A stretch of DNA of 64,000 nt from the NCBI RefSeq assembly GCF_034702125.1, contig NC_085865.1:20350281-20414280 (forward strand), in the 5' to 3' direction. The notes under the pieces were generated by a model. It saw nothing but the letters and a program-made list of their open reading frames with translations. It ran no database searches and was not told where the DNA came from. This document shows positions 33,170-43,450 of this stretch, in pieces. The DNA is from Engraulis encrasicolus. Lineage: Eukaryota > Chordata > Actinopteri > Clupeiformes > Engraulidae. The translations under genes and the position numbers were made by a program. The first letter of the stretch is position 1, and every line of letters begins with the position of its first letter.

Positions 33170-33936
33170 GTACGAGGCATTACCTAATTGTGTTTTTGTG
33201 TGTGTGGTCATTCATTATTATTAAGCGGGCTTGCGGAGCAAGAGCAGAGCTCTTGCAGAGCAAGGCCCGTTTATAGTAATCTCTAAGTCCTGTTTCTTAT
33301 TATCGTTCTTGTGCAGGGGGACAGCAAAAATAGAAAATGGATCTCCTCCTAGGCCTTTCGAGATAGAGACACCGTTCAAACACTAAAACGACCGGCTCGG
33401 CTTGGAGATCGCGTTTCGTTATAGGCTTCTCCGTGTCTCTTATCGTTTTCCCGTTTTTGGCGATTTAGTGAAAGCCTGGGTCCCCATTGGAAACAGTGGT
33501 GGAACCTTCATGAACCAAAGTTCCGCCACTCTAGAGATTAGAGTGTAGGAGGCTTTTTCGGTCATAAAATATCAACACTTTCACCTAGAAGTTTAGTTGA
33601 CGCGTTGTTAGCGAGCTCTATGGGATGTCTCCAAATTGTGAAAGTTTCATCTCCCAACTCCCAATACTTTTTAAATGGCAGGTTTGTAAAAAAAACAGGC
33701 CTGGCTCTATGGAGAATCCCATTCTTTCGAAAAGTGCATTTTTCAAGAGATCAGCGCATGTCCCACACGGAGGTCCATTTGTGCCTGAAAAATTTAACCT
33801 ATAAACTTCATTCAAAGACTGTTAGAGAGATCACAAGCATGACTCCGATCTGTGAAAAGGACACGTGCCAACTCCTTTTAGTTTTTTTACAACGATGTTG
33901 TAAAGACAAAAAACTCATTCTCATTCTCTCCCCTTT

Positions 33937-34286
33937 TTAAAGGGGTATGCCACTATTTTGGAGCTTAATACAGTTAAAATCGTTGGCTGGGGTTTATAAA
34001 GGTGGTAAAGTGTCTTATTTTTCATGTTAAGCGTTGTCTTGCTGTAAGACAAGTTAAAAGAGGGAATATGTCGCTAAGCTAGTGAAAGTCAATGGATCCA
34101 TGTAGCATTGTAGCATGCTACACGGATATATTGACTTTCACTAGCTTAGCGACATATTCCCTCTTTTAACTTGTCTTCAAGCAAGACAACGGCTTACATG
34201 AAAAATAAGACACTTTACCACCTTTACAAACCCCAGCCAACGATTTTAACTGTATTAAGCCCCAAAATAGTGGCATACCCCTTTAA
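33937..34286. mobile_element. Palindromic T2/Kolobok-type MITE, 342 bp plus TTAA sites
   Basis: The element AGGGGTATGCCACTATTTTG ... CCCCT is flanked by TTAA (33,937-33,940 and 34,283-34,286). Its arms are near-perfect complements over almost the whole length, leaving a short central loop around 34,110. The TTAAAGGGG terminus resembles T2/Kolobok MITEs. Confidence 0.85.
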
Positions 34287-34473
34287 GGCTCAATACTAAC
34301 TGTCAGTTAGTATCAGAACAGGTGCTCCCAATGAAGTGTTCCATCTTAACTGCCACTGTCTCAAGATTCTATTCTTAACGAGCAGGTGCGAGCAGCCATT
34401 CTAGAAGGCCATTGTTCAGCTCTGCAATGCAATGTAATATAGTCTTGCTGGACTATGCATGACAAGTAGCTGC

Positions 34474-35165
34474 TTGGCTTAGTGGTAATGCATGCCGCTG
34501 CATTAGAGATATGGAGGTTGAGAGTTCGAATCCCACCTGAAGCCATGTTGATTTTCTAAATTATATCATATGCAGCGTTCCTTGGCCGACTTAAAATGCC
34601 ATGTATATCATTTAGTATGGATGGCAAATGTGCTGAATTACAGATATTGAGGTTGGGGGTTCGAAACCCAGTCAAAGCCATGTTGATTTTCAAAATTATA
34701 TCATATGCAGTGTTCCTTGGCCAACTTAAAATGCCATGTATGTCATTTAGTATGCATGGCAAATGTGCTGGATTACAGATATGGAGAGGTTGGGGTTCGA
34801 ATCCCAGTCAAAGCCATGTTGATTTTCAAAATTATATCATATGCAGTGTTCCTTGGCCAACTTAAAATGCCATGTATATCATTTAGTATGAATGGCAAAT
34901 GTGCTGAATTAGGGATATGGGGGTTGGAGGTTCGAACCCCAGTCGAAGCCATGTTGATTTTCAAAATGATATCATATGCAGTGTTCCTTAGCCAACTTCA
35001 AATATCATGTATTGTATGTCATTTAATATCAATGGCAAAGGGGTTGGATTACAGATATGGAGGTTGTGAGTTCTAATCCCGCTCGAAGCCATGTTGATTT
35101 TCAAAATTTTATCATATGCAGTGTTCCTTAGCCAACTTAAAATACCATGTATGTCATTTAGTAGC
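34474..35165 (+). repeat. Tandem array of about 136-bp units with tRNA B-box-like motif
   Basis: GCCATGTTGATTTT recurs at 34,542, 34,677, 34,813, 34,948 and 35,088 (spacing 135, 136, 135 and 140 bp). Each unit has a B-box-like motif (GTTCGAATCC, GTTCGAAACC, GTTCGAACCC, GTTCTAATCC). The first unit also has an A-box-like TGGCTTAGTGG, giving a tRNA-like head at 34,474-34,546. This suggests tandem growth from a tRNA-derived SINE. Confidence 0.8.
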
Positions 35166-35368
35166 AGAGCTGCAACACTTTCAAGATGGCTGAATCCAAG
35201 ATGGCTGAATTGTTTGGCCCATAACTTCTGACTGGGTGGATGGAGTTTTTCCAAGATTTCTTTTTGGCTTTGTTTTCTCAATAGTACTTTGTTTCATCTC
35301 TGCCCCAAAAGGCAAGCCCGCTTCCAGCATTTTCTGTGAGAATGCATTTCTAGTTATTACCTACATTT

Positions 35369-36645
35369 CTAATTTGATAATCCAACACGTCTCAAAAGAG
35401 TTGGGACGGGGACAATAAATGGCAGCAAATATCGAGGAAGACTAAAAACAAAACAAAAGACAACACTTAACAGTTAAATACATTAACCGATGAGATGATT
35501 TTATATAAAAAAACAGTGTTAATTCCTAACTTGGACATGATTTCACCAGCTTAAATGGTGGGTGTATTCCTTGTCATGTTTTGCAATGTTTTCCTTTCTG
35601 TAGTGCTTACAGTGTGACAGGTCTTGACCAAAAGCCCACCATTTTATCACCTGCTGGTCCTTATGATGGAGCCAAACTGTTAAAACATAGTAGAGAATGC
35701 AATTTGACCTTACTATGTGGCAGTAATCGAAGATCTCCCTTCAAAATATAATGCATGAGTGTCTTTTCATGCTGTTTAAAACCCATTTATACCATTCAGC
35801 ACTGTATTTAACTCTACAGATGAGTGAGAACATCTTAACCAATGCACTACTGCACCCGCATGCCATCATGGCTGACTTTTGAAGTTAGCACTAACACAAG
35901 TTGGATGGTCCATTTTCACTGTAGCACAGGATGTGCAATGCTCTATTATTGTCAAAAAGAATGGACTTCTACAACTTCTGCTGACTTCTGTAAGCAAAGG
36001 ACAGTTTCCCATGTCTTCTGGGTTTATTTCAAGTGAGCTCAGGTGCTTAGGAGAATGTTACACCCCTGTATCATTTGCACGCATTAAGCATTCTTAATAT
36101 GGTCAATTTTCAATAGCTCTAGCACTCCAGGAATTAGAGTGAGACTACAGCCAATATATATATCATGGTGTCATGAACCTATACAATGATTTTAGTAAGA
36201 AAAATATGTCTTATATACACTCAATCGTGGTAAATCAAAGGGAATTCAAAAATGTATGTAATAACTATGGTAATTATTCCCTTTGCATCTTTAATTCTGA
36301 GTGACTCAGCCTCTCTGTGATGATCTTATACCTGGACACCTATATTGTCCGTCAGTACAATTCATTTTGAAATGTTCTTCTTTGTTGTTTGATCTTATTT
36401 GGATGTTTACTAAATTTCACTGATCCCCGTCCCAACTTATTTGAGACGTGTTGGATTTATCAAATTAGAAATGAGTACATTTGTCCCCCAAAAGAATATT
36501 TTTTCTCGGTTTTAACACTTAATATGTTGTCTTTTCACTATTCTCCATCTAATGAATGGATTGAATGTTTTGAAAATGATAGCATTTTGATTTTATTCAC
36601 TGTTTACCAAACGTCCCAACTTCATCGGAGTTGGGGTTTGTAGTT
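35369..36645. mobile_element. Dispersed fish element with internal inverted repeat, about 1.28 kb
   Basis: Inverted segments of about 48 bp: left TTCTAATTTGATAATCCAAC with ACGTCTCAAAAG, right complement at 36,425-36,475. The right side ends ACGTCCCAACTTCATCGGAG, a terminus I recognise as very common in teleost genomes. No transposase is visible and the class is not assigned. Confidence 0.55.
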
Positions 36646-37002
36646 CTTAATAGTAGATGTTGGCAATCTGTCTTGTTCATGCTGTATCACAATTTTACCA
36701 GTTGCTAGTTGCATCCTGCTATGAGTTACTAATTTGTAGATAATTGGATTTATTTGAGCTTTTGTTCCTCATCAAAAAGCTTGAACAGTTGTGGTCATTG
36801 AAGAGGGGATGCTAGTAGTTACGGCGTTATGAGGCGAAATGTTTTTCCAGCTGAAAGACGTCCAGTTTCTTACAGCTAAGGTGTTTGGATAATGACCTGG
36901 ATGACTGAGGATCCTCACTCACACTCACATACCTACCAGCTGCATATTACCCTGCAGGTGACAGTAAATCACCAGTTGTTCATGATGGAATGATCTCACA
37001 CC

Positions 37003-37339
37003 CAGGGGCGTAGCCAGAGGGTGGCTGTTACACTTTGACTTTGTGTAAGCGAATTAAATCAGACACACACCGCAGCATAGTTTTCTGTGGCTTTACTACA
37101 ACCTTACATCCCTACTACACAGGTCAAGGGGATAAACGTATGGACGTAATGACGTCATCCTCAGTACATGACAGTGGCCAAGGGGTGCCATTGGTCAGAT
37201 GCTGGCCACCCCATTGCCCCCCCCCCTTACAGACACCCAGATCCTGTTTTCATAACAGTTTTTGACAATTGTGTTCCAGCCCAATTAAAAGGCTGGCCCA
37301 AGATGGCCCCCCCAGAATTTTTTTCTGCCTACGCCCCTG
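37003..37339. mobile_element. hAT MITE, 337 bp
   Basis: Ends CAGGGGCGTAGCCAGAGG / CTACGCCCCTG, flanked by CTCACACC and CTCACACT (8-bp target duplication with one mismatch). Confidence 0.85.
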
Positions 37340-37417
37340 CTCACACTGCACTATGTACAGTGTATATGGAATATAAAATGACAATTAAACTTGACTTGAC
37401 TTGTCTTTCCTCCTCAG

Positions 37418-37608
37418 GCACTGAGATAAACTGGTCGTCCTCCGCAGAGCTGCCTGATTCCCTGGCGGTGGAGACCAGCTCTTATGTGCTGTTTGCCGTC
37501 CTCACCAAGCCCACGCTGCAGCCCTCTGCAGACCTGGGCTACGCCAGCAGGATCGTCAGCTGGCTGGTGAAGCAGCAGAATCCATACGGAGGCTTCTCTT
37601 CCACACAG
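37418..37608 (+). pseudogene. A2M-like exon i (WLVKQQNPYGGFSSTQ)
   Basis: Reads SLAVETSSYVLFAVLTKPTL through SADLGYASRIVSWLV and NPYGGFSSTQ. It is highly typical of A2M. Acceptor CCTCAG and donor GTGCCC are present and there is no lesion. Confidence 0.9.
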
Positions 37609-37699
37609 GTGCCCCTTCCTCAATAGGCGATGTTATATTACATTACAACTGCATTAAATTGCATTAATTATCATAACCAATGATGCCAGAGTTGAGTAA

Positions 37700-37808
<109 letters not shown>

Positions 37809-37829
37809 GTCTGTCTGTCTGTCTCTCAG

Positions 37830-38045
37830 GACACAGTGGTGGCACTTCAGGCTCTGGCCCTGTATGCCACTGTGGTCTTAAACCCACACGACTCCAGCAC
37901 TGTCACAGTGCAGACACCAGGTGGCGCCAAACAGCAGTTTGAGTTGAACCAGCTGAATGCCCTGCTCTACCAGGAGGGGGCGCTGCTGGGGCTTCCTGGG
38001 AAGTACACCATAGAGGCCAATGGCTCTGCTTGCACCTCTGTTGGG
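37830..38045 (+). pseudogene. A2M-like exon j (DTVVALQALALYA)
   Basis: Reads DTVVALQALALYATVVLNPH, then STVTVQTPGG and FELNQLNALLYQE. It is 72 codons without a lesion, ending at donor GTCAGT. Confidence 0.9.
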
Positions 38046-38193
38046 GTCAGTCAGACAAAATTCAAAATTCAACATTCAGTTTTGGAACCCGTAACAAACA
38101 ATAGAAGGACTTCTAAAGTCAAAGAAGAATGTTTCATATTCAGATTTATACTAAAAAGCATCCTGTGTGTACAAACTGCTTCCTCTGTCACAG

Positions 38194-38333
38194 GTGGCTC
38201 TTTTCTACAACATCTATACAACTCCCATTGACAAGAAGACTACTTAAGCTGTCACAGCTCAGGCCCAGCCGCAGACTGAGGCAGAGTGCAACAAGGCCAT
38301 GGCACAGATCCTCAACGTGGAGATCACTGTCCT
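38194..38333 (+). pseudogene. A2M-like exon k with in-frame stop
   Basis: Reads VALFYNIYTTPIDKKTT, then TAA (38,245-38,247), then AVTAQAQPQTEAECNKAMAQ. The donor GTACGT at 38,334 keeps the phase with the next exon. Confidence 0.85.
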
Positions 38334-38429
38334 GTACGTATCCCTGTACACAGCTATGTCATGAGTCTTCATTTAGCCTTATTTTTACAATAGAGCAAAA
38401 TCATATTTTGTCATTGAAAGTGGTGATTT

Positions 38430-38602
38430 ATTGGCCCTGCCGTGGTCAAACGGTAGGGCACTCGTCTACCATGCGGCTGACCCAGGTTTGATTCCCAGCT
38501 CGGGTCCTTTGGCGGCCCCCTTCAACATCTCTCTCTCCCCACTCGCTTCCTGTCACCACCTTCACTGTCCTATCATAAATAAAGTTAAAAAGACCAAAAA
38601 AA
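38430..38602 (+). mobile_element. tRNA-derived SINE
   Basis: A-box-like GTGGTCAAACGGTAGGGCA and B-box-like GGTTTGATTCCC are followed by a CTCTCTCTCCCCACTCGC/TTCCTGTCACC body. The tail is TATCATAAATAAAGTT and ends in A-rich sequence. Related copies: 14.5, 49.8, 54.2 (-) and 55.5 kb (-). Confidence 0.8.
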
Positions 38603-38738
38603 AGTGGTGATTTATTACATGTGAAATAAGATCAATACTTTTTCACTATTGCATTAATTTGTCTTCTGTCTCTTGAACAATCACCAGAGATGAAAATGAC
38701 ATACTGTTGCTTTAACTTGTCACCTATGTCTTGTGCAG

Positions 38739-38832
38739 TTACCATGGTGCCCAGGAGAGCACCAACATGGCCATTGTAGATGTCACCATGCTCTCTGGCT
38801 TCACTCCTGAGCCCACCTCTCTCGAACTTTGT
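38739..38832 (+). pseudogene. A2M-like exon l (ESTNMAIVDVTMLSGF)
   Basis: Reads YHGAQESTNMAIVDVTMLSG then FTPEPTSLELC, the start of the receptor-binding domain. Acceptor TTGTGCAG and donor GTAGGT are intact. Confidence 0.9.
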
Positions 38833-39124
38833 GTAGGTTGTGCTTCATCCTTGTGCATTAGTACATACTGTAGCACTAAGCAGATGGTTTTACGGTGAAT
38901 AACAAAAATGCAGGACATAAATAAGGGCAACCAGAGATGGCAACCTGGCCCCAATATGCCCAATGCTAGATGCATGTCGAGTATGTACAGCACAGTAGAA
39001 GTCCTTTATTTATGGAGGGAATAAGGGTGTCTTGCCCCTTACACATAATACAAAAAAATACATACTGTATAATATACTGTGATGTGGCAACCTGGCCCCA
39101 GTATGGCCAATGTTATCATAAGCT

Positions 39125-39636
39125 ATTTTCAACATTATGCCCCTTTTCTGAGTTATCTGCAATGTTTTAGAACCCCCCTCATGTTTACTGCTGTCTCTGT
39201 TATTTGGCTAATTTGGATTTCGTCTCAACCGGCTTTAGAATGGCTGTCTATGGGCATGTCCAAATATATTCCTAAATCCACCCTAAACATTTGTTTTCAA
39301 TACTGTGCAACTACTCACCAAGTGTTCAGGGTTGTTCACTGGTATTCCATAACAATTTTCGTAGCAAAACATGGCTTCTGTCATGTTTTATGTAGTATTT
39401 TGTACATATTTCACAAAATATGAAATAAAAAATTACAGAAGCCATTTTTCATCTTTAAACTTGTTAGGGAATGCCATTGAACAGCCCTAACCACTTAGTG
39501 AAATGCATATTTTCAAAAACAAATGTTTAAGAACATATTTGGACATGCCCATAAACAGCAGCAAACATAAAAAAAACGGTGAGTGGGGTTCTAAAACATT
39601 GCAGACAACTCAGAAAACGGGTTTAATGTTCAAAAT
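39125..39636. mobile_element. Palindromic element, about 512 bp (family member 1)
   Basis: Arms such as TGCAATGTTTTAGAACCCC and GGGGTTCTAAAACATTGCA, plus CATTATGCCC / GGGTTTAATG outer parts, make a long palindrome. A related copy lies at about 60.1-60.53 kb (shared TTAGAATGGC, GGGCATGTCCA, ATGGCTTCTGTCAT). Confidence 0.7.
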
Positions 39637-39785
39637 AGTGCTGTTGTCCTAAACCATAAAAGGAGATTTCCTGCCTTTTTGAACCGTGCAGTTCTAAAAA
39701 GTGTTAAAATACTGCAGATCCCAAAAAGTTCTTGCTGTGTTGTAAGGTGCTTGCTGATGGAGCATAACTTTTGGAGTGTAGCCCC

Positions 39786-39953
39786 TTAATGGACGCCGTA
39801 CCTCCAGTGACACCCTGTAATAGTCATTGAAATGTTAACTACCTTAGTACTACAATACTATGGAATAACACAGGGCCTTTAGTAAGGCACTACGACTTGA
39901 TCATTGCCATTCTGGTGACAGCAAGTTTATAGCACTGTGTCTTAACGGGTTAA
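39786..39953. mobile_element. TTAA-family MITE copy B
   Basis: TTAA at both ends (39,786-39,789 and 39,950-39,953). The body includes AACACAGGGCCTTTAGTAAG and GATCATTGCCATTCTGGTGA. It is the cleanest full-length copy in this orientation. Confidence 0.75.
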
Positions 39954-40414
39954 AACATTGAGATAAAATGGCCCATCGTTGGACACTGACAAGAGAGGGT
40001 AACGTGAGCAATACAACGACATGTTGAAATTGGCATGAATTCTCCTTTAAAGACTGGACTGGGTAACAAGCAACAAATGTCTGGAGGATACAAACTTACT
40101 AAGTAAGGTGGTGCAGCAAAGTTGCAGGAAAATGAGTCATAACAAGGTTCTTCTCAAAGGTTGAGAAAAATGACCATACTTTCGGACCAGCGAGTAGCTT
40201 GTTGCAGCTTTAAGGGACATTTGGACTGAAATCGCATCATGTGAGCAGAGGGTATGGCCAGACATTTTAAATGTTTTAGGATCACGTTGTCTTACCCATA
40301 AATCGCCATTATAACCACATAATAAGCATTATAAGCATTATCAGCAGAGTGAGAACTGCATGAGAACAATCCCCAGACAGATAGGCCTACCGATGGCTAT
40401 TTTATTTTTCCCAG

Positions 40415-40483
40415 CTCAAGGGCATCGAGTTGGTGGACAGACTGGAGAAGAAAGACGACCACGTTTTAATCTACCTGTCCCAG
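40415..40483 (+). pseudogene. A2M-like exon m (DDHVLIYLSQ)
   Basis: Reads LKGIELVDRLEKKDDHVLIY then LSQ, phase 0 at both ends, acceptor TTTCCCAG and donor GTGAGA. Intact. Confidence 0.9.
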
Positions 40484-40792
40484 GTGAGACACGAGCAAAT
40501 CACCCTCACAATCTCTAAGCATTCCTCACACACATTAGAGTTTGTCCCACCACATTATCGTTTATAACATTTATATGTAGGCCCTATATACTGTATACAG
40601 CTGTATACACGTGTGCGTGTGCGCGTGCATGCATGTGCGTGCGCGTGCGTGCGTGGTCTGTGCTTCCACTAGGTGTGTACATGTCATGTGTTTTGTGAGT
40701 TTGCCATTTTTTTTAAAAAGTAAATTCCCACTTTTAGGGGGCTTTTTTACCTTTTATCATGGCAGTCAATAGTCAAGATCTAACAGTAAAGT

Positions 40793-40793
<1 letters not shown>

Positions 40794-40837
<44 letters not shown>

Positions 40838-40838
40838 C

Positions 40839-40935
<97 letters not shown>
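40794..40935. repeat. Compound (AG)n(AGAC)n microsatellite
   Basis: An AG run to about 40,830 passes through mixed units into about 21 ACAG units. Confidence 0.95.
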
Positions 40936-41078
40936 GAGACAGAGACTGGCTGGGTTATGACTGGCCGCTCTGCAACGTAAGAGATTATGGTATAGCAATT
41001 GAGTGAGTATAGAGTATGAGAATAAGAATATGGTATGAGTGCTGTACGCAGTGAAGCTGTACGTTGTGCTCTCACCAG

Positions 41079-41162
41079 GTCCAAAAGGGTTCACCTGCCT
41101 TCTACAAACTGGCCGTCCAACAGGATATCCCAGTGGGCAAGCTGAGGCATGTTATAGAATAG
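41079..41162 (+). pseudogene. A2M-like terminal exon remnant
   Basis: Reads VQKGSPAFYKLAVQQDIPVG, then KLRHVIE and TAG. In the family this point continues with a further ~20 residues of the receptor-binding domain (..VYDYYQ..). The exon is truncated or shifted. Confidence 0.8.
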
Positions 41163-41375
41163 TCTGGCATGCCAGGTTATAGTATTCCTAAAACATGTTT
41201 CCTTTGTAAAACATGTTACCTTTCTCACTGCTTAGTTTTATGATTTCCGTGAAAGTCAATATAAGGTCAAAATAAATAAAATATTTAAAATAGAAATCAA
41301 TCCGTAGCCTCTTTGTGCAGATGAGGTCGCCGGCGGGCCTATTCACTATTTACTGATAATACTCAACTACATCAT

Positions 41376-41482
41376 AATAACATTGCTATGACATTACTGA
41401 GAGCCTTAAGTAACAGATTAAAACAAAGTCATTACAATTCTGGTGACAATAAGGTTATTTGCGCTCTGCGCAACAAGGTTAA
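41376..41482. mobile_element. TTAA-family MITE fragment
   Basis: Shares TGCTATGACATTACTGAG and CATTACAATTCTGGTGACAA with the dispersed family, but is more diverged. Confidence 0.5.
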
Positions 41483-42034
41483 AGACTCAATAAAGTCATC
41501 TGTTGCACAGATCTGAAGTCTGCAGTTTTTTCATTGTGTCCAGTGTTTCATTGTATCCACATTTGTCACAGCAGGGGCAAGTCTAGCATCTGAGTTTTAG
41601 GGGTGGTCAGCCCCCATGGCTTACAGTGAACGGCAATTATTCTGTGTCTATTTCAGATGTGAGACTATGTAAAATGTTGAATGTACAGTAAATGTATTGT
41701 AAAATGTTTTGTTCAACAATAGAACAACTTCCCAAGAGAATCTCCATTTGAATAAGTTATTTTTGTCATCTTCCAGCTTAAATCGTCGTCTTACCTTTAA
41801 GTTGTCTAAAAATTCCAGTAATCCACTTCGTTTACAGGCATAGCCAGTACAGCTAGCCTTGCATTGGAATGAGTTGGCCAGCATGGCCGAACTCATAGAT
41901 TGGATACAGTAGAACAGAGCCAAGCGGAGGCATCTTTTATCGCTACAGCATGATGCACCTTAACTTGTAATTCACTTCAGAATCTGATGGAACAGGGGCT
42001 ACAGAGACAAATGTCCCTCATTTACCTCAAGACT

Positions 42035-42271
42035 TGAAGAGTTCAGATGCAAAACCCCCTAACTCCATTTCTGAAGACCTGCACTTCTATATTTTTAGAG
42101 AACCCCGTTGTTGGTTTGGTTTACATTTATGTACTTGATAATACATATAAATAGTTATATTTCATAAATAAAATAAAAAGTATGCAATTTTGGTAGCTTT
42201 GTATTAAATAAAAATGAATTAAGATTATTTTCTGAAAAGGCACTTAGGGGGTTTTGCATCTGAACTCTTCA
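42035..42271. mobile_element. MITE with perfect 27-bp inverted ends, 237 bp
   Basis: TGAAGAGTTCAGATGCAAAA plus CCCCCTA at 42,035-42,061 is exactly mirrored at 42,245-42,271. The interior is AT-rich with several AATAAA-like motifs. The target duplication is not clear. Confidence 0.8.
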
Positions 42272-42279
42272 CTTGCTTT

Positions 42280-43240
42280 TCAAATGTATCAATCTCATTT
42301 TATAAAATAAAATAAAATAATTTTAAAAATGGTGCTATAGACGAATTAGGTTCCTTTACCATTTTCCCAGAGCGGTTATATGGTAGGGGGAGAGAGAACG
42401 CTGGCAACCTTTTCAGGTTGATACTGCAGTCTAGGGCGGCGCTCATGGTGGAACACAGAGCCAGTCAGAATGAATGGGATCCTATGGAGCTCCACCGTAG
42501 ATGCTGACGTTGTTTTGGATAGAATAAAAAAAAAAAAAAAAAAAATGTTTAAAGGCAGGATAAATTATCCTTCCAAAGAGAACTTAGTTTGCATTTTTAA
42601 ATTTGTGTGATCTTTACTAAACTTACATTTTGTTCCTGAATGACGTCCTCGTCGGTTGTGTCAACTACTCAGAATGTTATGCGCCCGCTCCCTCGCCTTG
42701 GTGATTCTGGGAAACAAACATGGCGGCCACCCAATCTACTACCTTCAGAATGTGTTTAATCTGACACTAGATTACTTTGATATTGAAATCGAAGGCAGAC
42801 ATCAATGTTGTTGTGTCTAAATATGATGTGGTTTGATCTATCAATGGAATATATTATGATTTCATTAGTTGTCAGTCTTAGAAAATGAAATAAAATAATG
42901 TATAAAAATGATGCTCGACCTCCTCGACCTTTGACCTTGAGTCACCAAACCATCAGACTAACTTAACTGCAGTGGAGAGGGGTGGACTGCAGAATATGTG
43001 CACACTTTGACCTTGATTTCACAGGCATAATGAAGAAACAGTAATTGAAACACCTTCCACCTCAAAGAAAAAAATGAGTCCTCACGTGGGCCCTTTATGT
43101 ACGCCCTTGCACAACACAGCATGCTCATCGTGCTTGGTGTTATACATTGATATCAACACTATGTGCATGCTGATATGTACATGTGCATGCTGATGCTGCT
43201 ATATCAGAGTCCATGTGCAGTGCATTCCACTTGTATGGTG
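42280..43240. other. Intergenic DNA, no gene recognised
   Basis: Includes a 24-bp poly(A) at about 42,520-42,545 and unassigned sequence. No supported exon. Confidence 0.4.
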
Positions 43241-43243
43241 GAA

Positions 43244-43450
43244 TCTAAAATAGGAAAGTCTCCATTGATAATAGACAATATAAATCTATTTTTGTACAAA
43301 GGCCTTGCCTCCTCCTTCCATAAACGCCCCCTGACACCTCACATAATTAGTCCAGAAGTCAGAGGGCCAACTCCTCTACTTCCCACCATTCACTATTACA
43401 CAAGAGCCTGTAAAACTGAGGTGAGTTGACAGAATGTTATCGATATCTAA
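43244..43450. repeat. Duplicated segment, copy 1
   Basis: CTATTTTTGTACAAAGGCCT through AATTAGTCCAGAAGTCAGAG and GTAAAACTGAGGTGAGTTGA to GTTATCGATATC is repeated, with few differences, at about 46,100-46,620. Confidence 0.8.

Larger units (their letters stand above)
33213..35353. mobile_element. Helitron/Helentron-like non-autonomous element (putative)
   Basis: A perfect 12-bp inverted repeat, AAGCGGGCTTGC (33,223-33,234) and GCAAGCCCGCTT (35,312-35,323), lies close to both ends. The right end has an 8-bp stem, 3-nt loop hairpin (35,327-35,345), then ATTTCTAG followed by T. A short hairpin just before CTRR-T is the Helitron-type 3' signature. Subterminal inverted repeats and internal tandem repeats are known for Helentron-associated elements. 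There is no Rep/helicase ORF. The left boundary near a TTATTATT tract is approximate. Confidence 0.45.

Noticed and set aside
34474..34546. Possible functional tRNA gene
   Set aside because: A- and B-box-like motifs are present, but the sequence does not fold into a convincing cloverleaf by eye and is joined to a tandem repeat, so SINE-derived is more likely.
34474..35165. CRISPR-like array
   Set aside because: Units are 135-140 bp and nearly identical throughout, without unique spacers, and the DNA is eukaryotic.
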